Source of the DNA: Lingula anatina
Lineage: Eukaryota > Brachiopoda > Lingulata > Lingulida > Lingulidae
Assembly: GCF_001039355.2 (NCBI RefSeq)
Contig: NW_019773592.1
Span: forward strand, 1-64,000
Length of the DNA: 64,000 bases
Reading direction: 5' to 3'
The notes under the pieces are model-generated. The model saw nothing but the letters and a program-made list of their open reading frames with translations, ran no database searches and was not told the DNA's origin. The first letter of the stretch is position 1. Each line of letters starts with the position of its first letter. This document shows, piece by piece, positions 12,657 to 23,708 of this stretch. Position numbers and translations under genes: made by a program.

Positions 12657-15600
12657 ATGGGTTCCATAAGTGTAATAGGTTTTATAATCGCCGTGTTGAA
12701 TGCCGCTGGTCATACAGAAAGCGTGAACCAAGATGTTTTTACTAAACAGATGTTGCTGTATAAACTGAACTATCAAGTAAGTCTTGCTTTGATATTCTCT
12801 GTTTCTCTCATGGCCAGAAATGCGTAGCATTCACGCGATACGCGAGGGCGCTGCAGTAGGGCTTCAAGTGACTCAACTAGCCAATCACAGCACAACAATG
12901 GCATCGCACACAGACTCTGTGATAAGTGCTCAGTCCATTTTCAAGTAGTGTTAGCTCATGGTAACAAGCGTCTGACATTGTAATATATATTGTTCTCATT
13001 GTAACATTATTAAATTTAACTCTGTATCCAAGTAGTAACTATACTGTACCAAGTCAGGTACTGATGATGTGCATGCAGAGGTCACATATTCCAGAATAAG
13101 CCATTACCACTAATTTATAACTTTAATTTTGTTTAATATGTTATTCATGAAAGAGTTAATTTTAATTTTAATTAATTTTTATTTTAATTTGTTAAATCGT
13201 GATCTTATTCTTTTTATATTCAAATAATTGAATAATGTGGGGATTAAATTGGTCTTCCACTTCTTATTTGCATTTTTCCTTTACTACAAAATTATTTTGG
13301 AACCGTTGCAGCATTAAAATTTAAAATAAATAGCAATCTGAAAGAAGAATTTTGCATTATTATTAGATGATGATAGGAATTTTGGATTAAGAAATTAGTT
13401 AAATACTGAGTAGTGTTATTGTCAGCCAATTTATGTAGAATCTGATAATATGATTGTAAATACTGATTGAATTCTTGGCCGTGCACTGGGCAGTTTCACA
13501 TTTGTGCCAAGTGCTTTTTTTGGACTCCATTGTACAGTGGTAAAATTCCTTAAATTGCTATGAAAAATTTTAATTAGACTCTGTATGGTGCTGTTTTCTG
13601 CTGGTGCTATCGGCAACTAATTAGTTTGCCTTTGTTGCTGAGTAAATCAACGTCTAAAATCACTATTTGTGAAAATATTTGCGTTTTGCTGAGGGTGCTG
13701 GGCTAGGCAAAGCACAGCACACTTCTTAATACGTGTGTACTACAGAATTTTTCTAAAAACCCTAGCGATATTTGGTCAGGAGTTGTTTGAAGCATAGCAC
13801 AGCGTTGCTGTCTATCGGCATCAGGCCGTTAGTTTGTCAATTATCGCGAATTACCCACGAAATCGCGAACCCATTCATTTTCCTATGGCAATCTAGCAAC
13901 TCATTAAAATGCACGCATTCGCAGTGGGCTAGGCATGACGTCATGCAGCGCATTTCTGGGGATGTTTCTTAGATATGAAAACAATGTCAATTTTAACAGA
14001 ATTCCTTCAGTTATAAATCGAACTAACCGAAACCAAATTTCTTAAATTCCGGTAGCACGGCGTAATCAATGCAGTTAAATCATTCAAATAGTACTTTGGC
14101 AATCGTCACAATATTATCTTTGATTTCGTGGTAAGTCAACTATCCTGCCAAAATAACATCACCATTTTGTTAACATACACCAGGTGAAACAAATGGACCA
14201 GGAACTTTTTACCAGATGTCCAGGGTTTTTCACCCACCCTGACCATTCGTCCATTGGGATCATTGGTCGTAGAGCAGCCTACGGGGACGCATTCTTAGAT
14301 ATTGAGATTAAGTTGGCCAGTAAGACACTGGATGAGCTGAAGAAAAAGTACTTGTTGTGTTTGGAGAATCTGAGCGCTTTTAGGGGATCCACGACTAATA
14401 AACCTACAACTACGTCAACAAGTACAACTACCACTACGACTAAACGCACGACAACCATGAAACTGACTTCGACTACTTCTGCAGTTGACAGTGGTAAGCT
14501 GACAATAATCTCACCACTACTTTGAGCTACTCTTAGGTTTATACTGTTATTGGCAGGTTACAAGCATCAGGAGTAACAAGAGCTAAAACAAATAATTCTT
14601 TCATTAATAACATGTGCCGTTAGAGTAACATACCCCTGTACTATACGGCTAGCAAGTAGTTTATGGTATATAACTTGTACATAACATTTCATAAATTGCA
14701 TCTCATATGGTGGACGACAATCTGCTTTAGTTATGGCTCTTATAATGTTTAAGTTTTCAGTCTCATGGCAGTGCGTTATTTAGTGGTTCAACTGGTCAAA
14801 AAGACAATTTGAAATTCTGGGTTCCAAATTCAGATATTCATAATTGGTTATGAACCTTGCAAACTACCCTTCTGTATACTTAAGTAATATTAGAAAATTT
14901 TCAAAACTAAGAGGTGAGAAAACTTTGAGCTGAGAGCCATATGTGTCACATCTACAACTGCCTTAATACCGTTGTAACAGGAATGGTAGTCCTAGGAATG
15001 GAAGGACGGGGTCGTATATGATTAGCACGGGTTAGCATATTATTAGTACAGGTTAGGGTTAGTCGAAGTATTAGGGTTATTATATGGGACCATTTATGTC
15101 ACCTGCTCAAAGTAGTGGGGAACAGACTACTGTTCCTAGCAAACAATAATTCTTATCATACGGGTACGGGGAAGTAAAAGGACGTATTTCTTTATAGGTG
15201 AATTTGGCTTCAAGGTTCTCCGAGCTAAAAACATCACATACAAAAACTATGATTTTCTGGCACTGGAGGTGAGAATTCCAGACGACGGACAGAGCAAGTC
15301 AGTAAATTGGTGCTGCGACTATCAACTTTTGTGCCAAAGTCTCTCCCGTCGTCCGACCGGGTGTGGGGAAAAATTTCTATCAATATCAAATTACAAAAAG
15401 TGAGAATTCAATGTTTTCACATGTTTTTTTGTGAAGATTATATAATTATATATATATATATATAGATATTTAGAGGGGGAAGGGACCGACGCTAAGAGGG
15501 GCAACTTATACCCCTGCACCCATCATTGTATAAATATTTTATATTTTAAGCTGATAAAATTGATGATAAGAATTAATATCATGTTTTTCGTTTGCTAACA

Positions 15601-15866
15601 GTTGCGCTTCCGACTACAACTCTGACATGCGCATTGGAGACGTCCTGAGTTGTAATCCTTCCTTTAACGTAGCGTCTGCAGCCAACCTGGCGTTCGGTGA
15701 TGGCAAAGGCCCAGCAAAGTACAATTATAATGCCTTTGGCTTCCATGTCTGCAACAGTCACACCTGCCAAAAAAGCATCCAGAAAAGTGACACTGCATTG
15801 AGCTATATGCGGGGGTCTTGGAAAGAAAACGGGACTGAGACCATCATGTATACACTGTGTCGTTAA
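12657..15866 (+). CDS. secreted Cys-rich, Thr-linker protein, array copy 2
   Basis: Exons 12657-12776, 14184-14493, 15198-15399 and 15602-15866, with the same 0/1/2 phase pattern; 298 residues. It has the longest Thr-rich linker of the four (TTTSTSTTTTTTKRTTTM). Exon 3 reads NWCCDYQ where the other copies have NWCRDYQ, so this copy has an odd eleventh cysteine that could pair between chains or mark relaxed constraint. Intron 1 is 1.4 kb instead of about 0.24 kb because of an inserted TIR element (12814-13959). All other landmarks (signal peptide, NIT and NGT sequons, MYTLCR end) are kept and no frame break was found. It is probably functional but is the most divergent full copy. Confidence 0.82.
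12814..13959. mobile_element. non-autonomous TIR element in intron 1 of copy 2
   Basis: The left end CCAGAAATGCGTAGCAT (12814-12830) is an inverted match to the right end ATGCAGCGCATTTCTGG (13943-13959), with two mismatches in 17. The other three array copies lack this 1.15 kb in the same intron, so they act as empty sites. No transposase frame of any length is present inside. The target duplication is unclear. It could be a 2-4 bp ATG(G)-like sequence. Confidence 0.7.
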
Positions 15867-15971
15867 ACAATGGCATCCACTAATTGACGCTACAGTCATA
15901 CGTTATGTGTGCGCAGCATCACAAATGATTTGCGGTTTTGTGAATGACATCGACCGTCACAATCTTATGAA

Positions 15972-15977
15972 AATAAA
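15972..15977 (+). promoter_or_regulatory. polyadenylation signal, array copy 2
   Basis: AATAAA about 105 bases after the stop of copy 2, in the conserved 3' flank. Confidence 0.6.
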
Positions 15978-16330
15978 ACATTCAAAGTCATGTAGTATCC
16001 TCCGCTTTTGTTTACGTAAAAACAAGAGATTATACAAACTATTGGTATGTTCTTTTACACGGCCGATATTAAGAACACTCCGCTTTAATGCAGTTTCATT
16101 TATTTAACTTATAAAGTTTTTAAAAGGAGAACAGGTAGAATTTATAAGCTTTTGAACATGGTGTGTCGTCGTCAGTGAAAGTAAAGTTTAAAAGATTTTG
16201 GTAGAAGAATCGTCAGTAAAAATGCTATTTTGTCCACGATAACAGTTACTTAGAGGTAGTTTAAAGAATACGTCAGCCAGGTGAGGTAACACATTTTACG
16301 AAAACCCACTTCTCTTTAAGTTAACATTAG

Positions 16331-16340
16331 TATATAAAAG
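16331..16340 (+). promoter_or_regulatory. TATA-like box in conserved leader of copy 3
   Basis: TATATAAAAG lies 510 bases upstream of the ATG inside a block of several hundred bases shared by the upstream regions of copies 2, 3 and 4 and the relic. The distance implies a long leader or an upstream intron if this is the core promoter. Copy 2 has a degraded version (CATGTAAAAG near 12171). Confidence 0.35.
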
Positions 16341-16849
16341 AGTACGATGCCTAAATATAGTGGCATGATGATCCTAAAACTCACTGTAAAGCAAATATCC
16401 GTCTATATAACAAAGACCCGAAGAAATCACCAGTCTCTATACAAATGCAGGAAAAGTCATAAAGTAGAGCTACGAAGACACTCCTCTTACACACAGAATC
16501 ATAATGGACACATACATGTACACATGCTTCCATATTTTGACAAAGCAGTATTGTCATAGCAAGTCACAAAATGTAAACCCAATTGTCTCATCTCCTCTGT
16601 TTAGTTTTGAAATGATCTACGTTCACCCAGTACATCTTAAAATGACGCGTCCTGACCTTAAACACGCGTTCAAACGCTATCAGAGACCAATGTGCCCCCG
16701 CAACCTGTTATTTCTCACTACACTCCCTAAAACGTATCACGTATCACGGATGTATACATGCAGAGGTGAGGACAGAAAGCATATGGAAAGGACGTACAGG
16801 TAGGACGTGGAATAAAAATTGAAGGCAAAGCAGGGAAAAATTTCTGAAA

Positions 16850-18671
16850 ATGGGCTCCGTAAGTGTAATCGGTTTTCTAATCACTGCGGTGATTGCCACT
16901 GACCATGCACAAAACGTGGATCAAGGTTTATTTACTAAACAGATGTTGCTGTACAAACTGAACTATCAAGTGAGTCTTGCTTTGATATTTTCTCTCTTGC
17001 TTTCTTCTAAATGTGACATCATCTTTGCAATCCTTCAGTCATAAATTTTGCTTCTCGAAACCAAAGTTTGAATTCCGCTAATACAGGTATGTTGTAATCT
17101 CAGCAGTTAAATCATTCAAATAAGACCATGACAATGTTCACAATAATTTTTTCATTTCCTGGTAAGATATAATTCCTGATTATATAAATTCACCTTCCTG
17201 TTTAAACACACCAGGTGAAACAAATGGACCAGGAACTTTTTACCAGATGTCCAGGGTTTTTCACTCACCCTGACCATTCGTCCATGGGGATCATTGGCCG
17301 AAGAGCAGCCTACGGGGACGCCTTCTTGGACCTGGAGATTAAGTTGGCCAGTAAGACGCTGGATGACCTGAAGAAAAAGTACCTGATGTGTTTGGAGAAT
17401 CCAAGCGCTTTTAGGGGACCCACGACTACTAAACGCACGACAACGATGAAACCTAGTACGACTACTTATAGGGAAAACGGTAGGGTGACGGTAACATTTC
17501 GAATTTTAGCTACTCCTACCCTGTAAACATTATAGTCTTAGAGAAACTGAGAAACAAAAGCTTAAACGAAGCATTCTCTCACACTCCTCTCATACTTCCG
17601 TGATTAACATATGTAAACGATAAGCATGTGACATAGTAATATATATATTGTTTGAAAACTTGTAAATAGCGCATTAAAAGTATCTCTCATTGGTGATTTG
17701 TTGAGTTGCTTAAGTCATGGTTCTTGACATTTGTACAAGTTTTCAGCTTCCTACTAGTTCATCATGCATACGTAGCAATGGGCCTTTTTTTTTTTTTTTG
17801 TACATTTTGTGTACAACTGGCCAAATTGAAAATCCTGATACTACGTGTATAATTCCAAATAACAGCTTCTGAACTTCATCTATATGCCAAAGTTACTGTC
17901 AGAAAATCCGAAATTCTTAAAATGACATCCGAGCTGACATATCTCATATACGGGGGAATAAAATACGAATAAAACAACATTCTTTTTTAGGTGAATTTGG
18001 CTTCAAGGTTCTTCGAGCCAAAAACATCACATACAGAAACTACGAGTTTCTGGCACTGGAGGTGAGAATTCCGGACGATGGGCAGAGCAAGTCAGTGAAC
18101 TGGTGCCGCGACTATCAGCTTTTATGCGAAAGTCTCTCTCGTCGTCCGACCGGATGTGGGGAAAGATTTCTATCTATATCAGGTTACAAAAAGTAAGAAT
18201 TCAAAAGCCTTTTCTTTAGTTTTATAAAGATAATATGTGTTCAATAATCTTGGGGGAGGGGTGGGGGAGAGAAGGAATACCGACTTTAAGAGGGCTGACG
18301 TGAACCCTGCACCCATCATTGTAAAAGCATATATATTTTCAACCGGTAAAGTCGATACTAAAAACGTATTGAATTTACATATTGTTTTTCGGTCATTTGA
18401 TTCCAGTTGCGCTTCCGATTACAACTCTGACATGCGCATTGGAGACGTCCTGAGTTGTAACCCTTCCACTCGCGTAGCGTACGCTGCCAACCTGGCGTTC
18501 GGCGATGGCAAAGGTCCAGCAAGAAGCAATTATAACGCCTTTGGCTTCCATTCCTGCAACAGTCACACCTGCCAAAAAAGCATTCAGAAAAGTGACACTG
18601 CATTAAGCTATATGTGGGGGTCTTGGAAAGACAACGGGACTGAGACCATCATGTACACGCTGTGTCGTTGA
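16850..18671 (+). CDS. secreted Cys-rich, Thr-linker protein, array copy 3
   Basis: Exons 16850-16969, 17215-17479, 17991-18192 and 18407-18671; GT-AG junctions, phases 0/1/2; 283 residues. The signal peptide has the hydrophobic run VIGFLITAVIA followed by TDHAQNVDQ. The Thr linker is shortened (TTTKRTTTMKPSTTTY) compared with copies 1 and 2. Ten cysteines are at the family positions. The stop is TGA, whereas the other copies use TAA. The gene, its introns and about 0.7 kb of upstream sequence are nearly identical to copy 4, so the last duplication in the array created this pair as a roughly 2.8 kb unit. Confidence 0.85.
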
Positions 18672-18768
18672 ACAATGGCATCCACTACAGTCATACGTTA
18701 TGTGTGCGCAATATCACAAAATGACTTTCTATTTTGTGAATGACGTCGACCGTCACAATCTTATGAAA

Positions 18769-18774
18769 AATAAA
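18769..18774 (+). promoter_or_regulatory. polyadenylation signal, array copy 3
   Basis: AATAAA about 100 bases after the stop of copy 3. Confidence 0.6.
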
Positions 18775-19127
18775 ACATTCAAAGTTATATAGTATCCTCC
18801 GCTTTTGTTTACGTAAATACAAGAGATTATACAAACTATTGGTATGTTATTTTACACGGCCGCCATTAAGAACATTCCGCTTTAATGCAGTTTCATTTAT
18901 TTAACATATTAAGTTTTTAAAAGGAGAACAGGTAGAATTTATAAGCTTTTGAACATGGTGTGTTGTCGTCAGTGAAAGTAAAGTTTAAAAGATTTTGGTA
19001 GAAGAATCGTCAGTAAAAATGCTATGTTGTCCACGATAACAGGTACTTAAATGTAGTTTAAAGAATACATCAGCCAGGTGAGGTAACACATTTTACGAAA
19101 ACCCACTTCTCTTTAAGATAACATTAG

Positions 19128-19137
19128 TATATAAAAG
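19128..19137 (+). promoter_or_regulatory. TATA-like box in conserved leader of copy 4
   Basis: TATATAAAAG in the same context as the one upstream of copy 3, 522 bases before the ATG. Confidence 0.35.
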
Positions 19138-19658
19138 AGTACGATGCCTAAATATAGTGGCATGATGTTCCTAAAACTCACTGTAAAGCAAATATCCGTC
19201 TATATATGAAAGACCCGAAGAAATCACCAGTTCCTATACAAATGCAGGCAAAGCCATAAAGTAGAACTAAGAACACACTCCTCTTACACACAGGATCATA
19301 ATGGAGACATACATGTACGCATGCTTCCATATTTTGACAAACCAGTATTGTCATAGCAAGTCACATAATGTAAACCCAATTGTCTCATCTCCTCTGTATA
19401 GTTTTTAAATGATCTACGTTCACCTAGCACCGTGTATATCTTAAAATGATGCGTCCTGACCTTAAACACGCGTTCAAACGCTATCAGAGACCAATGTGCC
19501 CCTGCAACCTGTTATTTCTCACTACACTCCCTAAAACGTATCACGGACTTATCGATATATATACATATGCAGAGGTGAGGACAGAAAGCATATGGAAAGG
19601 GCGTACAGGTAGGACGTGGAATAAAAATTGAAGGCAAAGCAGCGGAAAATTTCTGAAA

Positions 19659-20446
19659 ATGGGCTCCGTAAGTGTAATCGGTTTTCTAATCACTGTGGTG
19701 ATTGTCACTGACCATGCACAAAACGTGGATCAAGGTTTATTTACTAAACAGATGTTGCTGTACAAACTGAACTATCAAGTGAGTCTTGCTTTGATATTTT
19801 CTCTCTTGGTTTCTTCTAAATGTGACATCAACTTTGCAATCCTTCAGTCATAAATCTTGCTTCTCGAAACCAAAGTTTAAATTCCGATAGTATGTTGAAA
19901 TCTCTGCAGTCAAATCATTCAAAGAAGACCATGACAATGCTCATAATAAATTTTTCATTCCCTGGTAAGATATAATTCCTGATTATATAACTTCACCTTC
20001 CTGTTTAAACACACCAGGTGAAACAAATGGACCAGGAACTTTTTACCAGATGTCCAGGGTTTTTCACCCACCCTGACCATTCGTCCATGGGGATCATTGG
20101 CCGAAGAGCAGCCTATGGGGACACCTTCTTAGACCTGGAGATTAAGTTGGCCAGTAACACGCTGGATGACCTGAAGAAAAAGTACCTGATGTGTCTAGAG
20201 AATCCAAGCGCTTTTATGGGACCTACGACTACTAAACGCACGACAACCGTGAAACCTAGTACGACTACTTATAGGGAAAAGGGTAGGGTGACGGTTATAT
20301 TTCGAATTTCTTTAGATACTCCTACCCTGTAAACATAATAGTATTCAAGAAACTGAGCAACAAGCTTAAACGGAACATTCCTCTCACACTCCTCTCATAA
20401 TTCCATTATTAACATATGTTACAAGAAAAGCAAACGATAAACGTGC

Positions 20447-20521
<75 letters not shown>

Positions 20522-21473
20522 TTCTTGATATTACAACTTCCTACTAGTTGATCATGCATACGTATACACTGTAGCAATGGGCGTTTTTTTTACATTACGT
20601 GTACAACTGGTCAAATTGAAAATCCGGACGCGACGTATAGTTCCAGATAATTGCTTCTTAACTTCATCTGTTTGCCAAAGGTGCTGTCAGAAAACTGGAA
20701 ATACTTAAAATTACACCTTATGACCTATGGTCCTAGCTGACATATCTCATATACGGGGGAATAAAATACGAATAAAACGACGTTCTTTTTTAGGTGAATT
20801 TGGCTTCAAGGTTCTTCGAGCCAAAAACATCACATACAGAAACTACGAGTTTCTGGCACTGGAGGTGAGAATTCCGGACGATGGACAGAGCAAGTCAGTG
20901 AACTGGTGCCGCGACTATCAGCTTTTATGCGAAAGTCTCTCTCGTCGTCCGACCGGGTGTGGGGAAAGATTTCTATCTATATCAGGTTACAAAAAGTGAG
21001 AATTCAAAAGCTTTTTCTTTAGTTTTATAAAGATAATATGTGTTCAATAATCTTGGGGGAGGTGGGGGAGAGAAGGGAATCCCGACTTTAAGAGGGCTGA
21101 CGTGAACCCTGCACCCGTCATTGTAAAAGCATATATATTTTCAACTGGTACAGTCGATACTAAAAACGTATTGAATTTACATATTGTTTTTCGGTCATTT
21201 GATTCCAGTTGCGCTTCCGATTACAACTCTGACATGCGCATTGGAGACGTCCTGAGTTGTAACCCTTCCACTCGCGTAGCGTACGCTGCCAACCTGGCGT
21301 TCGGTGATGGGAATGGTCCAGCAAGGAGCAGTTATAACGCCTTTGGCTTCCATTCCTGCAACAGTCACACCTGCCAAAAAAGCATCCAGAAAAGTGACAC
21401 TGCATTAAGCTATATGTCGGGGGCTTGGAAGAACAACGGGACTGAAACCATCATGTATACACTGTGTCGTTAA
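19659..21473 (+). CDS. secreted Cys-rich, Thr-linker protein, array copy 4
   Basis: Exons 19659-19778, 20018-20282, 20794-20995 and 21209-21473; phases 0/1/2; 283 residues. Closest to copy 3. Differences include TVKPSTTTYREKG in the linker, FGDGNGPARSS for FGDGKGPARSN in exon 4 and SGAWKNNGTET for WGSWKDNGTET near the end. Ten cysteines, NIT and NGT sequons and the MYTLCR terminus are all kept. Intron 2 holds a long (AT)n tract (20453-20518) that copy 3 has only as a short run. AATAAA at 21589. Confidence 0.85.
20453..20518. repeat. (AT)n microsatellite in intron 2 of copy 4
   Basis: About 33 AT units. The matching position in copy 3 (about 17639-17651) has only a few, so this is a recent expansion. 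Confidence 0.9.
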
Positions 21474-21588
21474 ACATGGCATCTGCAAAATGGCACCACA
21501 GACGTACGTTATGTGTGCGCGACATCACTTTGTTTATAAAATGATATCTATTTTGTGAGTGACGTCGACTGTCAAAATGTTATGGGAG

Positions 21589-21594
21589 AATAAA
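21589..21594 (+). promoter_or_regulatory. polyadenylation signal, array copy 4
   Basis: AATAAA about 115 bases after the stop of copy 4. Confidence 0.6.
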
Positions 21595-21799
21595 AAGCAT
21601 TCGAAATCACATACATGTAGTAATCTCTGCTTTCTTAAACGTGTTGGAGCTTATCTTCTTATAGCAACCATCTTTCCTGTACACAGCCCCCATTAAGAAC
21701 ACACTGCCTAAGTTCAATTTCTGAAACATGTCAAATTCGAAAAAAAAGTCATGAGGAGGACGGATGTGTAGAAGACGCGGTCTTCACATTACGCAAGAT

Positions 21800-22160
21800 G
21801 GTGAAAGGATTTTGGTAGATGAATCGTTAGTAAAAAGACCATAGGCCTACTGACCGCAAGAATCTATACCTGGAGGTAATTAATACGTTACTCAGGTGAG
21901 TAAACTACCTTGTCAAAAACTCACTGCTATGACTTTAAAGCCTTAACGTGAATATACAAAGAGTGCAGATGTAAGTTCCCTAACGACTTTATGTTCCTCA
22001 TCTTAAAGCAAACATGTGTCCAAATACCGAATACCTAACGAAGTCACTGTAGGAGATAATTCAAGACAGAGGACAGAGCAGTGAACTGGAGCCGCAACCA
22101 TCAGCTTTTATGCCAAAGTCTCTCTCGTCATTCTTATGGTTATGGGGAATATTTCGACTG
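21800..22160 (+). pseudogene. fifth array unit: promoter block fused to exon 3 fragment
   Basis: Bases 21800-22060 match the conserved leader of the array genes (GATTTTGGTAGA, GAATCGT, AGTAAAAA, CAGGTGAG, TTCCT, AAAGCAAA landmarks in order). The sequence then jumps directly to a piece of exon 3 at about 22067-22160 (GGACAGAGC, GTGAACTGG, CATCAGCTTTTATGCCAAAG, TCTCTCTCGTC). Exons 1, 2 and 4 are missing. A five-base deletion breaks the frame, two of the three exon-3 cysteines are lost (TGG AGC for TGG TGC; GYG for GCG), and a TGA closes the frame. It is a dead copy. Confidence 0.75.
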
Positions 22161-22429
22161 AGCATTTGAAAGTATAACTAAATATTTTGTAAACATATAA
22201 AAATAAATAATGTCCATAATAAAAAGGCGCTGAACTGATGGTCTTTCATCAACGCGGAAATGCACATGAACGCCCCTTCACAAGTCATAAAGAAATATTT
22301 TATGTTCCCGTAACTCAATAGGCGTTCCAAGAACCTCTTAAGATAAATGCAATTTAGCGTGAATCCCCTCGGAGATGACCGATCCCGCAAGGTCAAACTA
22401 GGTATGGGAACGGGGTCTTTGTCGCTTTG

Positions 22430-22930
22430 CCGCATTGTCGATTACAGCTGAAATCCAACAGTTTTTCATGACATATAATTTTATTTTGGGTCGCCACCCT
22501 CCATAATCCCCACCCTTAGCCTTGGCACCGGCTAGTATGTTTTACATGTATGTCTTGTGTTGTTCATGCCTGTAATCATATTTTACAAAATGGAAGGAGT
22601 ATAATGATATTATTGTTTAATCACCGACCGGCGCAAGTGTATGCCCAAGTTGACAATTGCTATCATCATCAATTAGTGCTTTAAAGCATTTTTATTCACA
22701 CGTTACAACCTTTATGACTACAATTGTTGATATCTCCTATTTTTACGCAACAATATTTATACTCCTTAACTATTCTTGTAACTTCTGATTCATTATCGCG
22801 CACTGCGCTTATCGCGTTTTCTTCATTCTATATTTTCCTTCCAAGTGAAACAGACGTTACTGCATTTGTTTCAAAGTCATGACAACATTGCACCTCTTGA
22901 TCGACTCCACAAATTAATCAGTCTAATACA
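22430..22930. repeat. diverged copy of the 34/35/37 kb repeat, LINE-free
   Basis: Shares, in the same order and orientation, the segment GCTTTGCCGC, TCGATTACAGCTG, CCACCCTCCAT, CCCACCCTTAGC with 34.1 and 35.28 kb, and then TTCACACGTTACAACCTTTATG with 36.95 kb. In this copy the two halves are adjacent near 22.69 kb, where the 35.5-36.95 kb copy has the LINE. Confidence 0.65.
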
Positions 22931-23708
22931 ATACCGTATTTCATCTAACAACTGCACAAACCAACGACTGTCATCTTAATACAACTGCAATACTAAAAGT
23001 GCGGCTAGCCCTGTTTCTTTATATGCTCTCAAACTCCAATATGATAAACACACTTGGTCTCGTAATTCGGGTCGTTCATCGCTTGATATTATTATAAGAA
23101 TATCAAACTTCCAATTGTTTGATTCTTATAGATAATCGCAATTAAACTGGTAATAACAAACAAAGTCTACATTTCAGTAGCATACCAGATGTATATACAT
23201 TACACACATATGCACAGTACAAATAAAACATATATTAGATATTCAGATTATCTATCAAACTCAGTCCGTAAAGTTTCGAGTCATCTTTACTAAGAAGCAA
23301 ATATAGGCAAAAAACTTTTGATTCATTCTATCCAGGTGTCTTCAAGTATATCATGTGCACGATAATATCTGCTCTGCCAGTAAAAGGATTCTGTATACAT
23401 GACTAGGGATCTTACATAAGATAACTCATAGGACAATGCCTCGTCTTCAAATTGATATAACAAAAGTAATTAAGAATAAGAAATTATGTACAATACAAAA
23501 AGTGCATCCCAATGTTATGCACAGTAATTTCCCTTGAATTTATAATTCTGAACGCATATGTATTAAAGACGCATATGAAACGCGTACCTACGCCTTATCA
23601 TTTACTCTCAATTATTATGGACATTTAATAATAAGGTAAAATTAGTCCGTTATGTACAATAAATGTGCTATTCGAAACAAAGCGTCGGAATACAGCTACA
23701 GTGATATA
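22931..23708. other. intergenic, no gene seen
   Basis: AT-rich sequence without recognisable exons. It is the 3' flank of the minus-strand protease gene. Confidence 0.5.

Noticed and set aside
18358-18603. Minus-strand reading frames opposite exon 4 of copies 3 and 4 (also 21160-21405) with near-identical translation
   Set aside because: They are the antisense of a conserved coding exon. Their similarity follows from the sense-strand duplication, and they lack splice or start context.
9686-21473. Idea that the secreted Cys-rich array encodes venom-type toxins
   Set aside because: Cysteine content and secretion alone do not support it. The chains are large (about 265 residues mature), with a mucin-like linker and no toxin scaffold that I recognise.
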